Shown here one piece after another: positions 43,562 to 51,539 of a stretch of DNA of 64,000 nt; the first letter of the stretch is position 1; every line of letters begins with the position of its first letter. The stretch is from Trebonia sp963785645 (lineage in GTDB: Bacteria; Actinomycetota; Actinomycetes; Streptosporangiales; Streptosporangiaceae). The notes under the pieces are model-generated. The model was not told where the DNA came from. It ran no database searches and saw only the letters and a program-made list of their open reading frames with translations. The stretch spans positions 62,001-126,000 of the forward strand of contig CAWAWG010000017.1 in assembly GCA_963785645.1 (NCBI GenBank), read 5' to 3'. Both the position numbers and the translations under genes were made by a program.

Positions 43562-43818
43562 TCCCGTCCTTCCCGGTGGTCGCGCCCATTCCCGTGGGCA
43601 CGCGGATCCCCCGCTGCGGCAAAGCATCGTCGGCAGGCCGCATCAACGCTCATATCCGAGCAAACGAGAGCATAATGCCAAGTTCTTGTCGGTTCCCGTC
43701 GCTTAGGTAACGGGATGGGATTAGCTCGTACCCACCGGTAATACCGGGCGCACGGTTGCGGCCGGAAGCCCCTGCCGGGTCAAAGCCCTGGTCGGGACGA
43801 GTGCCGCTCCCCCACGAG

Positions 43819-43878
43819 CTGGGCAGTAATGACTCGGGGCGGGAGTAACCACGCATCCGTTCGGGATGATCTTGGTGG
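43819..43878 (+). repeat. Interspersed ~60-bp repeat, copy C
   Basis: CTGGGCAGTAATGACTCGGG, CGGGAGTAACCAC, CGTTCGGGATGATCTTGGTG. It lies in the 340-bp gap between the divergent kinase and RidA genes and ends about 24 bp before the RidA start. No other feature is seen in that gap. Confidence 0.75.
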
Positions 43879-43901
43879 TTGGGCGCTGGCATGCTGTGCG
43901 G

Positions 43902-44297
43902 GTGACTTCCTCGCGCCGGCTGGTGAGCTCGGGCTCGCCGCTTGAGCCGGAAATCGGCATGTCCCGCGCCGTGCGCTCCGGACCTTACGTCTGCGTCGCC
44001 GGCACCGCGCCGATCGCCGAGGGCGGGGGAACCGCGGGCCCCGGCGATGTCTACGCCCAGTCGGTCCGCTGCCTCGATATCGCGGAAAAGGCACTGCTGG
44101 GGGCGGGCGCCTCACTGGCCGACGTCGTCCGGACCCGGGTGATGCTCACCGACATCGGGCAGTGGCGGGAGGCCGCCCGCGCCCACGCGCAGAGATTCGC
44201 TCAGGTGCGTCCGGCCTGCACCTTCGTCGAGGTGTCGCGCTTCATCGACCCGGAATGGCTGGTGGAGTTCGAGGTCGACGCGGTCGTCTCGGACTAG
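43902..44297 (+). CDS. RidA/YjgF family protein
   Basis: 131 residues from GTG 43902; GTG 43896 is an alternative and no clear ribosome site decides. Typical blocks: SRAVRSGPYVCVAGTAPI, DVYAQSVRCLDIAEKALLGA, DVVRTRVMLTDIGQW and RPACTFVEVSRFIDPEWLVE. The substrate-positioning Arg in the RTRVML stretch and the late Glu are present, as in enzymes that hydrolyse reactive enamines and imines; many paralogues have other roles. It is convergent with the FAD monooxygenase, which it follows by 31 bp. Confidence 0.85.
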   Translation: MTSSRRLVSSGSPLEPEIGMSRAVRSGPYVCVAGTAPIAEGGGTAGPGDVYAQSVRCLDIAEKALLGAGASLADVVRTRVMLTDIGQWREAARAHAQRFAQVRPACTFVEVSRFIDPEWLVEFEVDAVVSD

Positions 44298-44328
44298 CCC
44301 GCCGCCCGCAGCCCCGTTTCCGGCGGGC

Positions 44329-45966
44329 TCAGGAGCGGACCGGTACCGGGGCGGGCGGGCCGAACCAGGTGGCGAGAGCGGCGCTCAGGGCCTCGTCGGG
44401 CCGGTGACCGCTGCCGGGGTCCCCGGCCCGGGCCGGGCCGGCGGTCCAGGCCACGTAGCCGTCCGGGCGGACGAGCATGGCCGAGAAGCCGGGACGATCC
44501 GGGCTGCGGGCCTCCAGGATCTGGACCCGGCCGTCCCAGCCGGCGACCTGGTCCCGCAGCGCCGGATCGCTGGCCAGGTCGAGCAGCAGGCCGCGGCCGG
44601 CGTGCAGGTGGTCGGCCAGCCGGGTGCCGTCGTCCAGTTCCAGGTCCGGCGCGCTCCGGCCGGTCAGTTCGCCGCCGCCGAGGTCGTAGCGCTGCCATAC
44701 GCCTGAGATGCGCTTGGCGAAGTAGGTCGCGCCAGCGGTGGTGTTCATCAGGTCGTCGACGACGGCGCCGAGCGCGCGTGAGCGGGGATCGGGCCGCATC
44801 ATGGCCACCTGCCCGCGGGTCCAGTCCAGCACCCAGGCGCCGATCGGGTGCCGTTCGGCGGTGTAGGTGTCCAGCAGCGTCTCCGGTGCCCAGCCGGCGA
44901 TGACCGCGGCGAGCTTCCAGCCCAGGTTCATGGCATCGCCCAGGCCGAGGTTGAGCCCCTGGCCGCTGAAGGGCGAGTGCACGTGGGCGGCATCGCCGGC
45001 CAGCAGGACCCGGCCCATCCGGTAGGTGCTGGCCTGGCGGGCGTTGTCGGTGAACCGGGTAGCGCTGCGAACGGCGGTGACGGTGACCTCGGCGCCTGAG
45101 ACGTTGCGCAGGCTGGCCTGCAGTTCGGCCGCGGTGACCGGCGCGTCCCGGTCCTCCGGCGGGCCGTCGAACTCCACGGTCAGGATCCGCCCGGGGCCCG
45201 GGCCGAACGCGTAGACGCCGGTGCCGGTCAGGTTCCAGCCCATCTGCAGCGCCTCGCTGCCGGTCATCTCCACCACGGCCTGATGCCCGGTGATCTCCGG
45301 CGGGGTGCCGGGGAAGTCGAACCCGGCCTGGCGCCGCACCAGGCTCCGTCCCCCGTCGCAGCCGACCAGCCACCCCGCCCGGATCTGGCCGCCGTCCGCC
45401 GCGGTGACCGTGACCCCCTGCCCGTCGGCCTCGAAGCCGGTGACCTCGACGCCGCGCCTGATCTGCACCCCGAGTTCGGCGGCGCGCGCGCCGAGCAGCG
45501 CCTCCACGGCCTGCTGGCCGACGAGCGCGCCGGTCTCGGCCGGGCCGCGGCCGGCGAACTCGGGATCGGTGACGTCGATCAGGTCGGCCTTCAGCCAGTG
45601 GCCGGCGAAGTGCCCGGCCACCTTCGGCCTGCCCGGCGCGGCCCCGGACGGCCCGGCCGTGGACGGCCCGGGCAGGTCGGGAAAACGCTGGCGGAGAAAG
45701 GCCATCATCTGCTCCTGGATCCGCCGCTGCTCCTCGGCCAGCGCGGGCAGCAGGCCACGCCGGTAGAGCGCCTCGACCGCGGGCACGTTCAGCGAGCCCG
45801 CCTTGATCGTGGGATCGATCTCGGTGCGCCGCTCGAGGACCACGACCGATGCGCCGCCTAGCCGGAGCTCGCAGGCCAGCATCAGGCCGACCGGCCCTCC
45901 GCCGGCCACGATCACGTCGGTATCCGCGTCCTGGCTCTTCTCGAACGTTGTTAGAGTCACGGGCAC
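44329..45966 (-). CDS. FAD-dependent aromatic monooxygenase (PheA/TfdB type)
   Basis: 545 residues from GTG 45966. The Rossmann FAD motif GGGPVGLMLA at 22-31, the middle DG motif (VGCDGGRSLVRRQAG) and GDAAHVHSPFSGQGLNLGLG near 310 are all present. A thioredoxin-like C-terminal domain (QILEARSPDRPGFSAMLVRP) completes the fold. It resembles polyketide or phenol hydroxylases such as RdmE. The gene is divergent from a TetR regulator, with 45 bp between starts containing a palindrome, so it is very likely repressed until its substrate or an antibiotic-like ligand is present. Confidence 0.9.
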   Translation of the reverse strand: MPVTLTTFEKSQDADTDVIVAGGGPVGLMLACELRLGGASVVVLERRTEIDPTIKAGSLNVPAVEALYRRGLLPALAEEQRRIQEQMMAFLRQRFPDLPGPSTAGPSGAAPGRPKVAGHFAGHWLKADLIDVTDPEFAGRGPAETGALVGQQAVEALLGARAAELGVQIRRGVEVTGFEADGQGVTVTAADGGQIRAGWLVGCDGGRSLVRRQAGFDFPGTPPEITGHQAVVEMTGSEALQMGWNLTGTGVYAFGPGPGRILTVEFDGPPEDRDAPVTAAELQASLRNVSGAEVTVTAVRSATRFTDNARQASTYRMGRVLLAGDAAHVHSPFSGQGLNLGLGDAMNLGWKLAAVIAGWAPETLLDTYTAERHPIGAWVLDWTRGQVAMMRPDPRSRALGAVVDDLMNTTAGATYFAKRISGVWQRYDLGGGELTGRSAPDLELDDGTRLADHLHAGRGLLLDLASDPALRDQVAGWDGRVQILEARSPDRPGFSAMLVRPDGYVAWTAGPARAGDPGSGHRPDEALSAALATWFGPPAPVPVRS

Positions 45967-45975
45967 TATGCTACT

Positions 45976-45988
45976 CTAACGGCGTTAG
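45976..45988. promoter_or_regulatory. TetR operator between divergent genes
   Basis: CTAAC-GGC-GTTAG is symmetric and lies in the 45-bp gap between the monooxygenase and tetR starts. A related ACTCTAAC box recurs just inside the monooxygenase start. Confidence 0.6.
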
Positions 45989-46011
45989 GGCGCCTAGCCG
46001 GAAAGGCCCGG

Positions 46012-46650
46012 ATGGCTGTCACCAGAGACGAGATCGTTGCCGCGGCGCTGGCCCAGCTCGACGAGGCCGGCCTGGACGGCCTGACCCTGCGGCGGCTGGC
46101 CGAACGGCTCGGCATCCGGGCGCCCACCCTCTACTGGCACGTCCGGGACAAGCGCGAGCTGATGGACCTGATCGCGGGCGCGGTGATGGACGAGGCCCTG
46201 GCGGGCTGGCGGGAGCCGCGAGCCGGCCAGGACTGGTGGCAGTGGCTGGCCGATCGAACCCGGGCTATCCGGGCAGGCCTGCTCGCGCACCGGGACAGCG
46301 CCCTGGTACTGGCGGGCAACCGGCCGGTCGGGTCCTCCCTCCCGGATCTCGAGCGGCAACTGGCGATCCTCACCGAGGCGGGCTTCCGTCCGCAGGACGC
46401 GGTACTGGCCCTGCTCTCGCTCAGCGCCTACGCGATCGGCGAGGCCCTGGACACCCAGCGCGAGACGGGCCGGGCCGCCGACCCGCCCGGTCCGCCGCCC
46501 CCCGAGGGCAGCCACGATCCGGCCGGGCTTAGCGCCTACCCCCTGCTGAGCGCCGCTATCAGCGCCCTGGAACCGTTCGGCTCATCGGATCAGCGATTCG
46601 AGTACGGCCTGAACCTGCTGATCACGGGACTGCGGGCGCAGCATGGTTGA
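46012..46650 (+). CDS. TetR-family regulator with TetR_C domain
   Basis: 212 residues from ATG 46012 (GGAAAGG upstream). The helix-turn-helix is at about 24-45 (LTLRRLAERLGIRAPTLYWH) and the tetracycline-repressor-type C-terminal ligand domain follows (ELMDLIAGAVMDEALAGW, LLSLSAYAIGEALDTQRE, FEYGLNLLITGLRAQ). By position it represses the divergent FAD monooxygenase gene and itself. Confidence 0.9.
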   Translation: MAVTRDEIVAAALAQLDEAGLDGLTLRRLAERLGIRAPTLYWHVRDKRELMDLIAGAVMDEALAGWREPRAGQDWWQWLADRTRAIRAGLLAHRDSALVLAGNRPVGSSLPDLERQLAILTEAGFRPQDAVLALLSLSAYAIGEALDTQRETGRAADPPGPPPPEGSHDPAGLSAYPLLSAAISALEPFGSSDQRFEYGLNLLITGLRAQHG

Positions 46651-46813
46651 TCGGGGGCGGTACTCCGCACAGCACCCCCTGCGTTAGCATCCGGTCCACA
46701 TCGGCGGTAAGCAAGGCACCTGGTATCAGCGCGACCTCGCCGCCGACGACGCGCCTTAGCTACGGGGTTCGCTCGCTGCCTGTGCCTCCAACGTCCATTC
46801 GGAGGAATGCAAC

Positions 46814-47374
46814 ATGGTTTTGCCTACCACGCAGCTCATTATCGAACTGATCCCGCACTGCACGTCTGTGGCGCGCGACGGCTGGGTCGGCAGTCACGAT
46901 GTCCGGCCGCTGGCCGAGCTGGGATTGCGGCAGGCTCAGGCGCTGGTCGCCGTGATCGGCTCCGATGTCGATGGCATCTACTCAAGCCCTGCCGTGCGCT
47001 GCCGGCAGACCGTCGGGCCGCTCGCTGCCGCTGCCGGGCTCCCGGTGCACGACCTCGCGGAGCTGTACGAGGCTGGTGACTTCGGGGAGCCGGCGGCAGG
47101 CGCGGACCAGGTACCGGAACTGATGGCGCGGGCACTCGGCGGTGCCTGGGCGGCGGGCCGGATGCTGCGCGCGGTCACGCTGCTGATGGAGGCGCACCCG
47201 CGCGGCCGGGCCGTCGCAGCCTCGCACGGCGATGTCATCCCGGTGCTGCTGGCCACGCTGAGCAGCGCCTTTGCCATGCCCCGGCCGCGTCACGTCGGCC
47301 GCGGCGGCTGGTACACGCTCCAGTTCACCCCCGGCGGCCTCGCCATCACCCCGCACGATCCGGTTCCGGCCTGA
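46814..47374 (+). CDS. Histidine phosphatase superfamily protein, altered RHG motif
   Basis: 186 residues from ATG 46814 with GGAGGAA upstream. The fold of phosphoglycerate-mutase-like phosphatases is clear: ELGLRQAQALV, YSSPAVRCRQTVGPLA and ASHGDVIPVLLA. The catalytic N-terminal motif, normally RHG or RHA, reads PHCTSVARDGW: the His is kept but the Arg is Pro. Whether it still forms phosphohistidine is unclear. It is probably a member of the small actinomycete group related to SixA/CobC-like enzymes. It stands alone. Confidence 0.75.
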   Translation: MVLPTTQLIIELIPHCTSVARDGWVGSHDVRPLAELGLRQAQALVAVIGSDVDGIYSSPAVRCRQTVGPLAAAAGLPVHDLAELYEAGDFGEPAAGADQVPELMARALGGAWAAGRMLRAVTLLMEAHPRGRAVAASHGDVIPVLLATLSSAFAMPRPRHVGRGGWYTLQFTPGGLAITPHDPVPA

Positions 47375-47539
47375 CCGTGCCGCAGCGGAGACCGCGGAAT
47401 TCGCAGGGTTGCGCCAAACAGTTGGAGGTCTCCGGGCCTGGTCTAGCCGACTTGCGTCGCTACGGCGAGGAGCACGGCCTGCGTGCCAGCGTCGCCCGTC
47501 TCGACAGCCTTGGCTAGCGTGGCCACGGGACCGCGCTGG

Positions 47540-48107
47540 TCATGTCGGGTAGCGTTTGGGTCCCTGGGTGTAGATGCGGCCGGCCGGGGTTTCCCATTGG
47601 TGCCAGCCCGGTCTGGGCTGGGTGACTTTCCAGCCTTTCGACTGTTTCACCTGGTGGCAGGCTCGGCTGCGGGCTCCGGCGTTGCAGCCGCAAGTCCGGC
47701 CGCCCTTGTCGTAGGGGACGGCGTGCTCGAAGTCGGACTCTCTTGCGTGGCGGGAGCAGGTCGGAAAGGTGCACTCGTAGTCGCGGACCTGGACCAGGTG
47801 ACGCAGGGTGTCATTGGGCTGGTACGCGTGCGATTCGCGGCGGTGATCACAGGCGAGCGAGGGCACCGGCTCCGGGTCCACGCTGAGGGTCCTGCCGTCG
47901 GGCAGGGTGAGCAGCCAGGTGCCATAGCCACCGGGCGGTCCCAGGGCGTCGGCCCGAGTCAGGGTCCACGAACCAGGGCCTGGCGGGCGGGGGCCGGACA
48001 ACGGCGAGCGCCGCCGACGGCGAGCGCGTGTCCCATTCCCCGTCCTTGACGAACCCGGGAAGGCGCTGGTCGCGATCGATCAGCGAACCGCCGCCAGCGC
48101 AGTGGCC
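47540..48107 (-). pseudogene. HNH nuclease of the DUF222/13E12 type, truncated and frameshifted
   Basis: The C-terminal part (SWTLTRADALGPPGGYGTW, CDHRRESHAYQPNDTLRHLV, CTFPTCSRHARESDFEHAVP, CHQVKQSKGWKVTQPRPGWH) is the HNH end of the mycobacterial 13E12-type repeat proteins. The preceding piece (PGHCAGGGSLIDRDQRLPGF, DGEWDTRS) lies in another frame, with the shift near 48000. The N-terminal 250 or so residues (DUF222) are missing. It is a remnant of a selfish or mobile gene family. Confidence 0.75.
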
Positions 48108-48536
48108 GGGCAGCCCGGGGCCGGGTTCAGGCTCTTCGCCCGTCCCGCTGTCGCTGCCCGGCTGCCAGCCCACTCACACCACCCATTCGATTAAATGATC
48201 ATGAAAATCCATTACTCGAATACTAACGCTATTTCAAGATCGTTAGTGCGTTCGGAGCCGCCTTTGAGTGATGTATTTCCTTATTGACAAGACCGGAATT
48301 TCCGATTTTGTCAGTGCAGTCATCCTGTAATGGCATCAGCGATCGTGATGCCTGCGACGTGCCAGTTCGCAGTTGATCTGACGCCTTCGCATTTGAAGTG
48401 GAGGTTTCTCATTTGGGTGGAGCTTTGCCGGGGTGACTGATTGATGGGCGTCGCGGTCAAGCCTGGGAGTTGGTCGCCGGCGACGGACGGCTAAAAGCCG
48501 GTGACCGGCGCGCGGCACCGCTGTTAGCCTCCGGGG
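48108..48536. other. A/T-rich intergenic region with palindromes, no gene
   Basis: 48181-48330 is strikingly A/T-rich. It carries ACTAACG/CGTTAGT arms (48222-48247) and the interrupted palindrome at 48285-48313. No gene is recognised. Confidence 0.5.
48285..48313. promoter_or_regulatory. 29-bp interrupted palindrome, operator candidate
   Basis: TGACAA-gac-CGGAA-t-TTCCG-att-TTGTCA is symmetric in both inner and outer arms. It lies in the A/T-rich patch upstream of the nucleotidyltransferase gene and overlaps a TTGACA hexamer. Confidence 0.55.
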
Positions 48537-49328
48537 ATGGATGACGACGCGTTCGTCCGGCATGTCGGTGACCGTCTCGCGGCGTTGCCGGGCGTGGAGG
48601 CCGTCGCGCTGGGCGGGTCCCGGGCCGAGGGCACGAATCGGCCGGACAGCGACTGGGATTTCTCCCTGTATTACCGGGGCCGGTTCGAGCCGCAGGCGCT
48701 GCGCGCCGTTGGTTGGCCCGGCGAGGTCTTCGAGGTCGGCGGCTGGGGCGGGGGCGTGTTCAACGGCGGGGCGTGGCTGGAGATCGACGGCCGCCGCAGT
48801 GACGTGCACTACCGGGACCTGGACGTCGTTGACCGGGAGATCGCCGCCGCGCGTGAGGGTCGGTTCACCATCCAGCCGCTTCGGTTCCATCTCGCGGGCC
48901 TGCCGTCGTACCTGGTACTGGCGGAGCTGGCGGTGAAGCGGGTACTCGCCGGCGACCTCCCTGATGTGTCCTATCCGGCGGCCCTGCGGGAACGGGCGCC
49001 GGGGGTCTGGTGGGGACAGGCCGAGGCGGAGTTCGGCTACGCGCGGGAATACCACGCTGCGGGCGGGCGGCTGACCCAGTGCGCCGGGCTTGCGGCACGG
49101 GCCGCGTCGTGCGCGGCGCACGCTGTGCTGGCCGCGCGGGGGCAGTGGGTGACTAACGAGAAGACGCTGCTCACCCGCGCGGGCCTACAGGAGGTCGACG
49201 AGATCCTTGCCGCCGCGCGGCCGGACCCCGTCGTGCTCCGTGACGTAGTGGACCGGATCCGCGCTGCCTGCTCCGCCGCGCTGCGCGACGCCAAGGATGC
49301 CGCAGCGACCGGAGAGCCGTCCGCTTAA
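48537..49328 (+). CDS. Nucleotidyltransferase-domain protein
   Basis: 263 residues from ATG 48537. The polymerase-beta-like motif GGSRAEGTNRPDSDWDFSLY (GS-x-A-x-G ... D-x-D) is intact, and a third acid is available in GRRSDVHYRD. A helical C-terminal domain follows (LPSYLVLAELAVKRVLAGDL, HAVLAARGQWVTNEKTLL). It is built like aminoglycoside/lincosamide adenylyltransferases and DUF4037-type enzymes; the small-molecule or protein target is unknown. There is no HEPN partner gene next to it, so it is not an obvious MNT/HEPN antitoxin. Confidence 0.8.
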   Translation: MDDDAFVRHVGDRLAALPGVEAVALGGSRAEGTNRPDSDWDFSLYYRGRFEPQALRAVGWPGEVFEVGGWGGGVFNGGAWLEIDGRRSDVHYRDLDVVDREIAAAREGRFTIQPLRFHLAGLPSYLVLAELAVKRVLAGDLPDVSYPAALRERAPGVWWGQAEAEFGYAREYHAAGGRLTQCAGLAARAASCAAHAVLAARGQWVTNEKTLLTRAGLQEVDEILAAARPDPVVLRDVVDRIRAACSAALRDAKDAAATGEPSA

Positions 49329-49364
49329 CCTTCGAAAGCGTTTTGCGCGCTGCTCTTATGAAGG

Positions 49365-49688
49365 ACTTCCGACTCGACCAGCTCCAGACCCGCCTGCCCG
49401 GGTTAACCACCCTTGCCCGCCCGGGGAACGCCCCGCCCCACATCGTCGCCACTTCAAGCGCGTCCACCCAGTCCCGCAGCTCCTCGCGCCGCGGCGTGCG
49501 AAAGGGATTGTCGTCCCGGTAGAGGTCAAGGCTCGAACCTCGGGGAGCAACGGCCCCGCGTCAAGCTCCGGGTAAGGCTGGCCGGAGAACACCTTCACGT
49601 GGCGCACGTAAACGCCCTGGCGACCAGAGTGCGGTTTGCTCCGGTACGACAGCAGTGCGGTGCGCAGCGGACGATTCACTGAGGCCAC
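49365..49688 (-). pseudogene. Family 4 glycosyltransferase, N-terminal remnant
   Basis: Minus strand: RTALLSYRSKPHSGRQGVYV, then VKVFSGQPYPELDAGPLLPE, and after a frame change near 49540, LDLYRDDNPFRTPRREELRD with WVDALEVATMWGGAFP. This is the start of a GT4-type glycosyltransferase (GGQGVYVRHLxREL...HxVxVFSGQPYP). About a dozen residues are missing after VRH, and nothing remains after the first 100 residues. Confidence 0.65.
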
Positions 49689-49798
49689 GGGAACCTTACC
49701 AAGCGGTAGCCACCGACAACCTTGGCATTACACAACAAAGAGGCCGGTCCCGCCCGAAACCGGCCTCCCGTGGTCTGGGTTGATTGCTTGCTGCGTAG

Positions 49799-49966
49799 CT
49801 ACCTCAGCGCGCCCGTGAACGTCTGCCATGCCTGGATGCTGAACAGCAGGGTTCCGCCGTCACGATCGGTGGTGTCCCGAACCAAGACCGAGCCTGCACC
49901 GCTGGCAGTCTCTACGCAGTTTCCTCCGTCGGCGTTGCTGTAGCTGCTTTTTCTCCAGTCTTCCAC
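49799..49966 (-). CDS. DUF397 protein
   Basis: 55 residues from GTG 49966 with AGAGAGA upstream: VEDWRKSSYSNADGGNCVET, VLVRDTTDRDG, SIQAWQTFTGAL. A complete DUF397 domain. The gene overlaps the end of the regulator remnant upstream. Because that regulator lacks its DNA-binding half, this copy may be an orphan. Confidence 0.85.
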   Translation of the reverse strand: MEDWRKSSYSNADGGNCVETASGAGSVLVRDTTDRDGGTLLFSIQAWQTFTGALR

Positions 49967-50115
49967 GTGTCTCTCTTTTCCCTGATGACCGCTATGCTCT
50001 CCGACGCACGTCGACACTCGGCACGCAGCGTATCGAACAGAATGTCCAGTTTGGTAATGGTTTCTGGTTCGGTGTAGACGTACCCTCCTGACACGTGCTC
50101 AACGTAGATGGCCAA
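49912..50115 (-). pseudogene. C-terminal remnant of an XRE/DUF5753 regulator
   Basis: 67 codons from ATG 50115: MAIYVEHVSGGYVYTEPETI, TKLDILFDTLRAECRRASES, then VIREKRDTWKTGEK. This is the last quarter of a DUF5753 domain; the helix-turn-helix and most of the sensor domain are missing. The remaining gene order (regulator end, DUF397, and a divergent small AVEILLADPE gene) is the same as at 6.2-7.8 kb, so this module lost most of its regulator by an internal deletion. Confidence 0.7.
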
Positions 50116-50139
50116 AGGACGAGTAAGTGAGGGTGAGCA

Positions 50140-50307
50140 ATGAACGGACCCATGACCGTCGAGGCGGCGATAAGCAACATGTCCCCCACGGCCGCGAAGA
50201 TGGTAGCCGTCGAAATCCTTCTAGCTGATCCCGAGTCCCTGCGTGATGACGTTCTCGAAGCCTGCCTCTACATTCTTCGGGAAAGACTGAGGGAACAGCT
50301 TAAATAA
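50140..50307 (+). CDS. Small conserved protein, paralogue of 7628
   Basis: 55 residues from ATG 50140 with GAGGGTGAG upstream: AISNMSPTAAKMVAVEILLA followed by DPESLRDDVLEACLYILRER. It is the same family as the protein at 7628-7789, and again encoded on the strand opposite to a DUF397 gene. Function unknown. Confidence 0.7.
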   Translation: MNGPMTVEAAISNMSPTAAKMVAVEILLADPESLRDDVLEACLYILRERLREQLK

Positions 50308-50382
50308 CACGAGAAGCTAGACCGTATAGCGCAATGCTGCTTAGCTTGAGTTGATCTCGGTCTCACCACCGTTGGCAGAGAA

Positions 50383-50453
50383 ACATACACTGCGTTCGCG
50401 GGGTGATCGCGCCCGAAATATCCCGCTCTATACCCCGCAAAATCAGTGTATGT
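50383..50453. other. 71-nt long-range stem, structured RNA or MITE-like element
   Basis: ACATACACTG (50383-50392) pairs with CAGTGTATGT (50444-50453), and GCGGGGT (50398-50404) with ACCCCGC (50432-50438), leaving a symmetric 5x5 internal loop. It lies alone between small genes (50308-50601). It could be a small RNA, a terminator of unusual build or a tiny inverted-repeat element. Confidence 0.45.
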
Positions 50454-50601
50454 CTACGGGGAGGCACGTAAAGCCAGGCGACGGATGGCCTCGGGCCTCG
50501 CCGCACAGAGGTCGTAGGAGGCTCGATTGCAATATGAGACTTCTGTGACGAATGAGAAAATTAGTCTAAGTGGCATTGCTGTATAGCGCCACTATACCGT
50601 C

Positions 50602-50809
50602 ATGGCAGGCATCCCGTTTGTAGTGACCCAGGATGAAGACGGCGGCTGGAACGCCTGTGTCCGACTCTGGGAAGGCGTTGCCTCGTTTGGGCACGGGGGA
50701 TACAGCGGATGCGGCGATCAAGGATTGCGCTGCTGGCCTGAAGTTGCTATTCGAGCATTTCGCCGCAACCGAAATTCTCAAATCGTTAACGGCACGAAAA
50801 GCGAGGTAA
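50602..50809 (+). pseudogene. HicB-like antitoxin, one frameshift
   Basis: ATG 50602 gives MAGIPFVVTQDEDGGWNACV then RLWEGVASFGHG. After a G-run near 50697 the frame must change to read GDTADAAIKDCAAGLKLLFE, then HFAATEILKSLTARKAR and stop. This is the short HicB/UPF0150 fold. No HicA toxin gene is seen on either side. With a corrected G-run it would be a 69-residue protein. Confidence 0.6.
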
Positions 50810-51000
50810 ACCGGGAATGTTCTGCTTGCTTATGCTGGTCTTGTTGTGGGAGGGTGCCCTGTGGGGGTTCCTGATTATCCTCTCACTCACCATCGACAGC
50901 GTTCGACTTGGGCGTTGTTTTTGACGGCCCAGTGTGCAGCCATCACAGCGGACACCACCGGGCTACGCTGGAGGCTGACGTGACCGCGTGGAGGCATGGC

Positions 51001-51354
51001 ATGACCGGACCGGTGCCGGGGCAGAGCGCCCCTCTGATCCCGCAGCCAAGCCTGTCGCTGTCGGCATTGCGGCAGGCGGTGGCCGCGGTGGCCGCGGGCC
51101 GACTGCCGGAAATGTACTCCAAGATGCAGGAAGCCTTTGACCGGGCCGGCGAAGAGGGCAGCGTCACGCCGATCCACATGTTCCACCGCGAGTGGGCCGT
51201 CATCGTGGAGATCGAACGCCACCCGGAAACCGCCCGCCGCCTGCACGAGGCAGAGCACGCCCTGATGAGCGACGACGCACAGGTGCGCGACGCCGCGATC
51301 CGTGAGGCCGGCGAAATCGTGCGGGCCGCGCACCGGACAGTGGCCGGTGAGTGA
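51001..51354 (+). CDS. DUF6247 family protein
   Basis: 117 residues from ATG 51001, with GGAGG six bases upstream. The body (LSLSALRQAVAAVAAGRLPE, MYSKMQEAFDRAGEEGSVTP, FHREWAVIVEIERHP, ARRLHEAEHAL) is the DUF6247 pattern found widely in actinomycetes, often beside a toxin-like gene. Here no partner follows; copy D of the interspersed repeat begins 71 bp later. A role as an antitoxin is possible by family context only. Confidence 0.75.
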   Translation: MTGPVPGQSAPLIPQPSLSLSALRQAVAAVAAGRLPEMYSKMQEAFDRAGEEGSVTPIHMFHREWAVIVEIERHPETARRLHEAEHALMSDDAQVRDAAIREAGEIVRAAHRTVAGE

Positions 51355-51424
51355 CTAGCACGGGGAGCCTCACCCTGTGTTGACCGGCCGGGCGTGGCTT
51401 GCTGCGCTGCCTGACGAACTCGCG

Positions 51425-51482
51425 GCCCAGTAATGACTGGGGGCCGCAGTAACCAGCGGTCGTTCGGGATGATCCTGGGGGT
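51425..51482 (+). repeat. Interspersed ~60-bp repeat, copy D
   Basis: CCCAGTAATGACTGGGGGCC, GCAGTAACCA, TCGTTCGGGATGATCCTGG. It ends 57 bp before the start of maltokinase-cap copy 2. Confidence 0.75.
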
Positions 51483-51539
51483 GGTCGCGGGCGGTGGGTC
51501 AGTGCGGCCGACGGCAGGTATGGGTGGAATGCTGGTCTC

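Noticed and set aside
48537..49328. MNT-type antitoxin of a HEPN/MNT pair
   Set aside because: The protein is much longer than MNT antitoxins and no HEPN gene is adjacent.
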